Positions 57,010 to 64,000 of a stretch of 64,000 bases of DNA are shown here, one piece after another. A program made the translations under genes and the position numbers. Positions within the stretch are counted from its first letter, which is position 1, and every line of letters begins with the position of its first letter. Below the pieces are notes generated by a model, which worked only from the letters and a program-made list of their open reading frames with translations, had not been told where the DNA came from and searched no databases. The DNA comes from Anodontia alba. Taxonomy: Eukaryota; Mollusca; Bivalvia; Lucinida; Lucinidae. The stretch is taken from assembly GCA_964016985.1 (NCBI GenBank), contig OZ024834.1:83860289-83924288 (forward strand). Direction: 5' to 3'.

Positions 57010-57178
57010 CTATACCACTCCATGGGCAAATTCAGCAGACGACAAAATTCACATCATTTTTTTTTTTTTTTTTTTTTTCCCAGGAAATATGCACTGATTT
57101 ACAATTTGTATGAGATGTCAAAACCTATTTTCTGGGAAATATAAGAAAAATGTTTTAAAATGTCTGCTGATATTTTAC
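57010..57178 (+). mobile_element. Family J MITE, copy J12
   Basis: TATACCACTCCATGGGCAAA, CAGCAGACGACAAAATTCAC, a T run, then ATTTGTATGAGATGTCAAAA and AAAATGTCTGCTGATATTTT. Left arm lost. Confidence 0.7.
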
Positions 57179-57563
57179 ACCATTTAAAATTAGCAGACAA
57201 CAAATTAAAATATACTGCTTTTTTTTATATTTTCCTCAGAAAGATAGAGCATGTAATTTCATTCAAACTCTTCTAAATTTGAATGACAAAGTGTTTTTTC
57301 CAGGAAAAATAAGTACATTTGTAATTTAAAATGCCGTCTGCAGCTATTTAGAGTCACATGTGAACAAATGGCAACAACTACGCAGAACAAGGTTTTTAAG
57401 TAAGGTCCCATACCGGATAAATTACAACTTGGTATATGCAAACAACAAGGATATTTACCAGCCTGCACAATCACACGTGTTCATCTGAATTTCGATTGTG
57501 TACCATAAATACTCTACACAGTCATTATATTGTATTTATAGTGAACAGCAAAACCAAACAGCT

Positions 57564-57843
57564 CATTACGAAAACATGCCTATTTAAATATACTGAAAAA
57601 TTTACACCAAAAAATGAAAATTTTCAGATAAAAAAAACTCTTGACATTTTTCATATTTCTGCTGGAAACACAGATTGTGGGTACTCGTTAGAACCGCCTC
57701 GACGAGGCGGTTCTAACGAGTACCACAATCTATGTTTTTGAGCAGAAATATGAAAAATAATGTATACCCCTGTAAACTCCAGTTTTACTAAATAAAAGTG
57801 GGGTATAAGGGGGTCAACATTATATAGGCAAGTTTTCGTGATG
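57564..57843 (+). mobile_element. Family B MITE, copy B9
   Basis: CATTACGAAAACATGCCTAT to GTTTTCGTGATG. Hairpin 57670-57732 (GTGGGTACTCGTTAGAACCG arm) almost perfect. Confidence 0.92.
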
Positions 57844-58052
57844 TGCAGGAGGCAGACACGCATGCTGGCCATTATCTTGACTATTCACAGCTCAAAGTTC
57901 CAGACAGGAAGTATCTTCAGGAGCAGACTGATCTGGGTCTACACTATTTGCATATGCCAGTTTGTCAGAAACAAAGATGTACAAAGTTTTACAACATTTA
58001 CCGTAACTCATGTTTGTCCCTTTACTTTTTACTGTTTGCTACACTACCTTAA

Positions 58053-58263
58053 TTAACCCTTGACCTGCTGAATAAATTAAGATGCCACACCCACTTCTAA
58101 ATTACAGCCAATCGGATTACTTGATCCAGATTGTTACTATAAATTCACATATTAAATGGCAAACAGTGATCTAGATCAGTTGGCTTCTTCAGAAACCAAC
58201 TGATCTGGATCTACACTGCTTGCAAAGGCAGGATATAATCGGGTTCAGCAGGACAAGGGTTAT
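58053..58263 (-). mobile_element. Family F MITE, copy F5 (inverted)
   Basis: TTAACCCTTGACCTGCTGAA to TTCAGCAGGACAAGGGTTA. Hairpin 58160-58222, TTGGCTTCTTCAGAAACCAA upper stem with one mispair. Confidence 0.9.
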
Positions 58264-58424
58264 TAAATGCAACAGACATGCCTTAACAGTAAACAAGAGT
58301 TGACCCAAATCAAACATCTCATACCTAAATTCCTTCCCAGACTTGTCTGAAAATTTGAACAAGTGTATTTTACTACCTCTTAATGTGTCTCCAGATTAGA
58401 GGAGTTTCAATTTTCAATTTAAAC

Positions 58425-58560
58425 GTTTTGTTATTTGTCCATGAAAACATATATTGAGGGTATTCATTAGAAGCACATCCCCGTAGTGGGGAGGTGCTGC
58501 TAATGAGTACCCACAATATATGTTTTGTGGAGACATAAGGAAAAAATCAATACTTTTTGG
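58425..58560. mobile_element. Family C-type hairpin
   Basis: ACATATATTGAGGGTATTCA, upper stem AGCACATCCCCGTAGTGGGG and partner. The upper stem is extended by CCCC/GGGG, unlike other copies. Confidence 0.75.
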
Positions 58561-58606
58561 CAGAAGCAAATGTATGATATTTACTGTAATTACGGTAACA
58601 ATTTTA

Positions 58607-58786
58607 ATCTTTACCACTCTCTAGGCATATTCAGCATACGACAAACTGATAATATTTTCCTTACTTTTCCCATAAAATAGGCACTGATATTTCATGAAAC
58701 TTGTCTCCAAAGCATATTTTCTGAGAAAAATATTTCAAAATGTCATCTGCTGAAATTTTTAGCAAGAGTGCTAAGCATTAATAAGA
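58607..58786 (+). mobile_element. Family J MITE, copy J13
   Basis: TCTTTACCACTCTCTAGGCA, GATATTTCATGAAACTTGTC arm, right arm deleted, GTCATCTGCTGAAATTTTTA, AGAGTGCTAAGCATTAA. Confidence 0.8.
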
Positions 58787-58902
58787 TGAATCTCGATACG
58801 ACTCTCAACACTGTTTATACCTAAATTTAACATGAATAACAAAAATATGTAATATATATAATTGCATTACTTTTCGATACCAAATTTTTCAACTGACAAA
58901 AA

Positions 58903-59107
58903 TTAATCTTGACCACCATCTGGGAAAATTCAGCAGATGTCAAACTGACAATATTTTTTCTCCGAAAAAGTCTCTGATATTTCATGAAAATTGTCTCCAA
59001 TGGAGACAATTTGCATGAAATGTCAAAGCCTATTTTCAGAGAAAAATGTGAAAAAATATCTCAAATTGTCTTCTGTTGAAATTTTTACCCAGTATGCTGA
59101 GTGTTAA
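58903..59107 (+). mobile_element. Family J MITE, copy J14
   Basis: TTAATCTTGACCACCATCTG to CAGTATGCTGAGTGTTAA. Arms TGATATTTCATGAAAATTGT and ACAATTTGCATGAAATGTCA. Confidence 0.85.
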
Positions 59108-59295
59108 GGATCCCACTTCACAAAAGATTTCAAAAACAATCCTAACAGAATGGCTATTTATACCAATCAAATCACTCCATTGCTAAAAATTCAGAAATAT
59201 TGCTTCATAACAATCACGCTGTGATGAGAAATTCCAAATACTGGGGATCCTACCCCATTCTATCTGCTGTATTAAATAAAATATAAGGATATAAT

Positions 59296-59479
59296 CATAG
59301 TTTCTGATAAGATTAGGTTTCCACAAAATATTTTTCTTATTTCTCAATGAAAGCATATGTTGTGGGTACTCATTAGAAGCGCCTCAGCAAGGCGCTTCTA
59401 ATGAGTACCCACAACATATGCTTTCGTCAAGAAATAAGAAAAATATCAGTTAAAAAAAAGGGCCTTATCTGGAGCTATG
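59296..59479. mobile_element. Family C MITE, full copy
   Basis: CATAGTTTCTGATAAG to CTTATCTGGAGCTATG. Hairpin 59348-59422, GCATATGTTGTGGGTACTC and AGCGCCTCAGCAAGGCGCT. Both ATATG and GCATATG ends pair. Confidence 0.9.
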
Positions 59480-59525
59480 TATAGGACAAGACTAGACAAA
59501 CAGTGAATATCCTAGTCTACATAAC

Positions 59526-59716
59526 CATAGCTCTAGATAAGAGAAGGTATCAGGTGAAATTTTTTTTATTTTTCCACAAAAACATTTATTGTGGGTACTC
59601 ATTAGAAGCGCCTCGGTGAGGCGCTTCTAATGAGTACCCACAACATATGTTTTTGTGAGAAATAAGAAAAATATCAGTACTTCTTGGCTCAAAAAGAATT
59701 GCCTGATCTAGTTATG
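59526..59716. mobile_element. Family C MITE, full copy
   Basis: CATAGCTCTAGATAAG to CTGATCTAGTTATG, 47 bp after the previous C copy. Hairpin with AGCGCCTCGGTGAGGCGCT, perfectly paired. Confidence 0.9.
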
Positions 59717-60125
59717 GTAGCTTCAGATTAAGTCAATAAATGAAGGGAAACAAGAAACATTATCCCAGAATCGTCACCAATCACTCCTCCTTAACAAGTC
59801 TTCTGTTTCAGGGCATATACAGACAATGAATGTCCAGATCAGCTGGAACATTCACACAGTAAGAGCAGGGTTATCCCCGACAGCTTATAGAATCATCAGA
59901 TATTGTGGAATATACTGATGTATACAGCAGAAACCCTCATCAGACTGAGCGGCTTCGCTGATTTTTTCGGGGTTTTTTTTATTTGGGTTTTACGGCCCTT
60001 TCAAGAATATTTCACTTATACTGAGCCAATTGTTCATCAAAGATGGGCGAAAACCGAAGAATCCAGAAAAAAAACACATGACCATCTGTAAGCAGAACTT
60101 GGCTTTCCCACATGTGACCAGAGTG
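59717..60125. other. Unassigned dispersed sequence
   Basis: GGGTTTTACGGCCCTTTCAA (59986) resembles GTGTTTTACGTCCCTTCAAC at 63619, suggesting a shared repeat. No gene seen. Confidence 0.4.
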
Positions 60126-60126
60126 A

Positions 60127-60433
60127 TTTTGTTTGTGTTGAGGTATTACAGCCCAGTCAACCCAATGGGGTCATGTCGAGCGCGGTCAGTTTACCTAACC
60201 ACACATTTACTGGGCAGGCTTAGTCCTCTAAGTGGTTAACCAGTATTGTGCACATTCTTTCGCCAGAAACTGACAACTGCCCTTCTTGAATCAGCGAAAG
60301 GGAGAGAATGACCGTAGAAAATATTTCATGATCAATCTCCACGAAAGAATGTTGCCGACCTCGGTGGGGGTTGAACCCGCGACCTCCTGGTCTCCAGTTG
60401 GACAGCACATCCAACTGAGCCACCAAGGCCGGC
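60127..60433 (-). mobile_element. Family S SINE, near full length
   Basis: Tail TTTGTTTGTGTTGAGG, body, head with B box remnant GGGTTGAACCC (60366-60376) and A-box complement CAACTGAGCCACC (60412-60424). The short minus ORF over it reads the repeat. Confidence 0.9.
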
Positions 60434-60512
60434 ATGAGGCTTGAACCACAGCAGTGAGAAATCTAATGATTAAGAGTGAACTCTCCTATCCACTAGGCTA
60501 TGGGGGCCCCGC
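60434..60512 (-). mobile_element. tRNA-like sequence, second SINE head type
   Basis: Minus strand: TAGCCTAGTGGATAGGAG (A box, ~60500) and GTGGTTCAAGCCTC (B box, ~60447) at tRNA spacing, beginning GGGGCCCCCATAGCC. No intact acceptor stem was confirmed, so a functional tRNA gene is unlikely. Confidence 0.6.
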
Positions 60513-60599
60513 ACCTGACTGATCTGAACCTTTACTGGTCATATATACCCTGGATACCTATTCTCAGGACACAGCATGTATGTTTTCCTGCTAAAATAA

Positions 60600-60800
60600 C
60601 CTTTCACCCCTGAGTTTCTGAAGTGGACTCTTCCATCTTTGAATCTGGTCAGAACCATTGTTCCAAATAAGGCTCTTGTTGAAAATCAAACCAGAATGCC
60701 AAACAGTGTAGATCCTGATGAGATGGCTCATTATGAGCCATCTCAACAGGATCTACACTGTTTGCAAAAAAACTGTTTTGGTCAGCAGGGATGAAAAGGA
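60600..60800 (-). mobile_element. Family Q element, copy Q3
   Basis: TTTCACCCCTGAGTTTCTGA and TGGACTCTTCCATCTTTGAA at the left match the Q2 tail in reverse. Hairpin 60700-60768: CAAACAGTGTAGATCCTGAT lower stem, GAGATGGCTCATTATGAGCC upper stem. Confidence 0.75.
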
Positions 60801-60914
60801 CCCACAAAAATATCTCTACTATTTAAACTGATATATAATCCTATCTGTAGTTGATAAAGATATCCTATCTGCAATTCTGTGATGATATATTCTGCAGGCT
60901 TGTCTGTCGACGAA

Positions 60915-61225
60915 TCAAACATGGGTTCCCATATTTTCCTGATTGACAACCTGTGGGATTGGTGGTACATGCGACTCATTTTTGGGTATGTCATAAATCT
61001 CAGAAAACAATGGTGGTGTTTTTGATCTGTGCCAGTTGGCACGATAATACTGAAGTAATTCATTATGATGTGATCCCAGTGCTCGAAGTTCAGAAAGTTT
61101 TACTATTGCCGTACCGAAAAGATTTTCTTCTGTCGAGTGATTACGTGTTAATTGTAATTTTAATGCTTCTATCAATTTGTCCTGAATTGTTTCTACTGCT
61201 TTCATGTCGCTGATTCCATGCCGAT
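60915..61225 (-). CDS. Nuclear receptor ligand-binding domain, terminal coding exon
   Basis: Minus-strand exon opening after a TATATATTTCAG acceptor (AG at 61227-61226); the first two bases finish a split codon. The peptide reads RHGISDMKAVETIQ, then DKLIEALKLQLTRNH, LFGTAIVKLSELRALGSHH and PPLFSEIYDI, ending TGA at 60915. These match helices 9-12 of a nuclear-receptor LBD; LFSEIY fits the AF-2 core (hydrophobic-hydrophobic-x-E-hydrophobic-hydrophobic) that binds coactivators. Such receptors are nuclear ligand-controlled transcription factors with an upstream zinc-finger DNA-binding domain. Earlier exons should lie at higher coordinates, mostly beyond the window. NR1-like on general resemblance; subfamily not assigned. 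The exon is intact amid dense repeats, the strongest host gene here. Confidence 0.85.
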
Positions 61226-61234
61226 CTGAAATAT

Positions 61235-61740
61235 ATAAAATATTTACTGTAATAAACCTAAGAATTGGGACAGACAGGCCTGAGCAAACAGTGTAGACCC
61301 AGATCAGACACTGCAGAATCTGATTATCATACTTATCGTATGTATTCGCATAGCTCTTGATAAGGCGCTTTTTTCCACCAAAACGTATCTACATTTTTCT
61401 TGTTTCTCGACAAAAAAAATATGTTGTGGTACTCATAAGAAGCGCCTCCTCGAGGCGCTTCTAATGAGTACCCACAACATATGTTTTCGTCGAGAAATAA
61501 CAAAACTATTTACATGTATTCGGACAGCCATGACTGAGAAAACGCTGAAGACCCAGATGAGACATTGCAGAATACAGCGTCTCATTAGGGTCTACACTGT
61601 TTACCATTAAAGCAACTTTTAGATAGAACATCAGGTAGTAAATTGTACTTGTTCAAACTTTAGAACATGTATTGTAAGGAGTTGAGGTGTCTGAACATTT
61701 AGGGTAAATACAAAAGGTTCTATATTGTTTGCCACACATC
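61235..61740 (+). mobile_element. Family T element, copy T2, with nested C
   Basis: GGGACAGACAGGCCTGAGCA, AACAGTGTAGACCCAGATCA, interruption at 61349-61514, then a second GACAGCCATGACTGAG start, hairpin ending GGGTCTACACTGTTT, CATCAGGTAGTAA and GGTGTCTGAACATTTAGGG. Confidence 0.72.
61349..61513. mobile_element. Family C MITE, right end truncated, 9-bp flanking repeat
   Basis: CATAGCTCTTGATAAGG start; hairpin 61418-61490 with AGCGCCTCCTCGAGGCGCT. The right terminus is missing, yet ATGTATTCG occurs at 61340-61348 and 61514-61522. Confidence 0.82.
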
Positions 61741-61755
61741 CAGCAGTTTTTAGAT

Positions 61756-62062
61756 TTGTTTGTGTTGAGGTTTTACGGCCCAGTCAACCCAATGGGGTCA
61801 TGTCGAGAGCGATCAGTTTACCTAACCATATGTGTACTGGGCAGGCTTAGTCCTCTAAGCGGTTAACCAGTATTGTGCACATTCTTTCGCCAGAAACTGA
61901 CAACTGCCCTTCTTGAATCAGCGGAAAAGAGAGAATATGACCGTAGAAAATATTTCATGTTCAATCTCCACGAAAGAATGTTGCCGACCTGGGCAGGGGT
62001 TGAACCCGCGACCTCCTGGTCTCCAGTCGGACGGCGCATCCAACTGCGCCACCAAGGCCACC
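61756..62062 (-). mobile_element. Family S SINE, near full length
   Basis: Tail TTTGTTTGTGTTGAGG; B box region GGGGTTGAACCCGCGACC (62000-62017); A-box complement CAACTGCGCCACCAAGGCC at the head. Lies upstream of the receptor exon, probably in its intron. Confidence 0.9.
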
Positions 62063-62174
62063 AGCGGTTGTTAGCTACATCAACAAGTAGTCAAAAGGAT
62101 TTGTTAAACATTTTCAAACAAGCAGGGTAAGGAGTTGTTAGAGGGTCCCAGTATTTTCTGTTAATATGGTATTT

Positions 62175-62381
62175 TTAACCCTTCAAGTGCCAAGCAAAAT
62201 TTGTAGCAGATGACAGTCTGAGTTGTTTTTTTTTTTATTTTATTTTTAGGGAATATAAGTCTTGACAGTTCATGTGAACTACCATGCAGATGATTTACAT
62301 GAAATGTCATGACTTTTTTCTAAGAAAATAAAAATGAACATATGTATCTAGAAGTGTCATCTGTTGCACTTTAAGGGTTAA
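62175..62381 (+). mobile_element. Family I MITE, copy I8
   Basis: TTAACCCTTCAAGTGCCAAG to TTGCACTTTAAGGGTTAA. Arms TTGACAGTTCATGTGAACTA and TTTACATGAAATGTCATGAC, partly mispaired. Confidence 0.85.
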
Positions 62382-62429
62382 TTTTAAAGCAAATTTTGCC
62401 ACATTATGACAAAACTGCTTTCAGGTACA

Positions 62430-62598
62430 CGTGAACTGCACACTGCCTTTCTTAAAACAGCGGAAGGGAGAGAATGACCACAGAAAATATTTCATGATCA
62501 ATCTCCACGAAAGAATGTTGCCAGACCCTGGGGGGATCAAACCAGGGACCTCCTGATCACTATTACGACTCACATCTGACCAAGCCACCCAGGCCAGC
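62430..62598 (-). mobile_element. Family S SINE 5' part with tRNA head
   Basis: ACTGCCTTTCTTAAAACAGC body, then GGGGGGATCAAACCAGGGAC (B box diverged) and CTGACCAAGCCACCCAGGCC (A box complement). 3' half missing. Confidence 0.82.
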
Positions 62599-62776
62599 TC
62601 AAATTTTAGGACAAGAATGTCAAAGAGTTCAGGTGTTTAAATATTTCAGTAAATACAGCTACAGCTCATTTCACTATTATCCTGCTGCAGGTGATGACTA
62701 ACCATTAGCATGATGTAATTTATATCATCAGATGTTTAAAAATATTGTTTCTCTGTTTTGTGTTTACTATTTATTC

Positions 62777-63029
62777 TTAACCCAGTCCTGCTGAACCCAG
62801 ATATACCCTGTCAGCAAAAGTGTAGATCCAGATCAGTTGGCTTCTGTAGAAGCCAACTGATCTGGATCTGCACTGTCTGTGATTAAGTATGTGGATTTAT
62901 GTCAACAATCCGGATTAAATAATCTCATTGGCTGTCAGTTTGTATCAACAACCTGTATCAAGTAATCTGATTGGCTGAAAATTAGAAATGGGCATGGTAT
63001 CTTAATTTATTCAGCAGGAAAAGGATTAA
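62777..63029 (+). mobile_element. Family F MITE, copy F6, internal duplication
   Basis: TTAACCCAGTCCTGCTGAA to TTCAGCAGGAAAAGGATTAA. Hairpin 62820-62875, TTGGCTTCTGTAGAAGCCAA. ATCAACAACCTGTATCAAGT repeats the preceding GTCAACAATCCGGATTAAAT segment. Confidence 0.88.
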
Positions 63030-63190
63030 GGTTTATTCACAAGCTGCAGACTAAACAACATATACAAGAAAAAAACTTGATGTATCAATCATCCAGATGT
63101 ATGCTAAGTTGAATCTATAGTGTTCTTCCATGTATGGACAAGATTTTAAGTAAACTGTTCATATATTTACAGAATGGTATGACCGACAGA

Positions 63191-63532
63191 ACTGGACTTA
63201 GTTTATGCTCCAAAAGTGACAATTTGGGACTGGACTTAGTTTATGCTCCAAAAGTGACAATTTGGAACTGGACTTAGTTTATGCTCCAAAAGTGACAATT
63301 TGGAACTGGACTTAGTTTATGCTCCAAAAGTGACAATTTGGAACTGGACTTAGTTTATGCTCCAAAAGTGACAATTTGGGACTGGACTTAGTTTATGCTC
63401 CAAAAGTGACAATTTGGAACTGGACTTAGTTTATGCTCCAAAAGTGACAATTTGGAACTGGACTTAGTTTATGCTCCAAAAGTGACAATTTGGAACTGGA
63501 CTTAGTTTATGCTCCAAAAGTGACAATCTGGG
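63191..63532 (+). repeat. Minisatellite, 38-bp unit, nine copies
   Basis: Unit ACTGGACTTAGTTTATGCTC plus CAAAAGTGACAATTTGG. Copies are nearly identical, differing mainly at GGGA versus GGAA, with CTGGG in the last. High identity points to recent expansion. Confidence 0.97.
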
Positions 63533-63604
63533 AACACATTTAATCACACATTTAATCAGAGCAAACTACACTGTATATACAAATTCAATAACTATGGATA
63601 ATGA

Positions 63605-63830
63605 TGATGATAAATTGGTGTTTTACGTCCCTTCAACATTATTTAAATTATATAGAGATGATGGAAGGATGATAATGAAATGTTTTGTGGAATGAAGCGC
63701 CGTACAGTCATGAGCTGAATCGGGCCTCCAGCGTAGGGCTGTAATAATACAGTCATCTCACGATACAATACTTATCATTATACTTGTCTCGCAATACGAT
63801 ACATATCACGATACTATTTTCAAGCATAAG
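63605..63830. repeat. Dispersed repeat and CGATA-rich low-complexity segment
   Basis: GTGTTTTACGTCCCTTCAAC, CATGAGCTGAATCGGGCCTC, then CACGATACAATACTTATCAT and CTCGCAATACGATACATATC in loose tandem. The remaining bases to 64000 show no gene. Confidence 0.5.
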
Positions 63831-64000
63831 TCACAGCTTGAAAGTTTTAATACTCTCAGAAAACAGCTTCACAACCATCTCAGAGGTTCATTCTTGTGTA
63901 AAAATGCCTGTGTAAAATGCCCCTGTTTGGTTTAAACATATTTATTTCCGAAATGTTTACATATACAACACATACAAAAATACAACAATAGGATTAGAAT

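Noticed and set aside
60434..60512. Functional tRNA gene
   Set aside because: A and B boxes are present but paired acceptor and anticodon stems could not be confirmed, and it abuts a SINE; more likely a SINE head.

Overview
This is eukaryotic, AT-rich, intron- and intergene-type DNA that is almost entirely interspersed repeats. Very high MITE density, tRNA-derived SINEs, (TA)n/(ATT)n/(GA)n tracts and a non-LTR retrotransposon with a pentanucleotide tail suggest an invertebrate, most likely a marine bivalve mollusc. That is an inference from style; nothing in the window proves the species. There are no operons, prokaryotic genes or CRISPR arrays.

Coding content is small. (1) 2-2632 (+) is the 3' part of a non-LTR retrotransposon ORF with an intact reverse transcriptase. 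(2) 23095-23443 (-) is a candidate first exon of a secreted or membrane leucine-rich-repeat protein: signal peptide, N-terminal cysteine cap, consensus splice donor. (3) 60915-61225 (-) is the terminal coding exon of a nuclear receptor: ligand-binding-domain helices 9-12 with an AF-2 motif, preceded by a splice acceptor. Most other short ORFs are readings through palindromes or microsatellites.

The rest is best read as repeat families, lettered here. A: ~205-265 bp foldback, TIR TAGACTGGCTCCAGTCTCCA. B: ~280 bp, TIR CATTACGAAAACACGCCTAT. C: ~190 bp, TIR CATAGCTCCAGATAAGG. D: ~360-395 bp, TIR CCGTATTCGACCTAATTACC. E: ~370-390 bp, TIR TGGGTCGATTGT, with an internal CRE/TATA-like block. F, H, I, J, P: 150-250 bp, all bounded by TTAACC/GGTTAA-like ends (piggyBac-like). 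K and U: pogo/Tigger-like ends CAGTCGAAC and CAGTGAAC. L, M, N, Q, R, T: further palindromic families. S: tRNA-derived SINE with A and B boxes and a CAAA-type 3' tail.

Layout: 0-2.9 kb LINE; 2.9-13 kb families J, C, A, B, E and an SINE; 13-15.3 kb microsatellites and a long foldback; 15.7-21.7 kb J, E, B, K, D, U, F, A, R; 22.4-23.4 kb a ~155-bp satellite and the LRR exon; 23.6-29 kb B, SINEs, P and a loose foldback; 29.2-30.6 kb a 39-bp minisatellite; 31-59.7 kb a near-continuous mosaic of B-T with several elements nested in others; 60-62.6 kb SINEs around the nuclear-receptor exon; 63.2-63.5 kb a 38-bp minisatellite.

The most striking pattern is modular. A few near-perfect hairpins recur at the centre of elements whose terminal repeats are unrelated. 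One, with lower stem TTGTGGGTACTC, sits in B, C, D and (degenerate) in pogo-like K2 and U. A second, with lower stem GCAAACAGTGTAGA, sits in E, F, H, P, Q and T with at least four different upper stems. A third, GACATTTCATGCAAATTGTC, sits in J and, with two changes, in I. Differences between families are paired on both arms. This looks like a reusable hairpin cassette, or structure maintained by arm conversion or selection, and is the main candidate for something undescribed.
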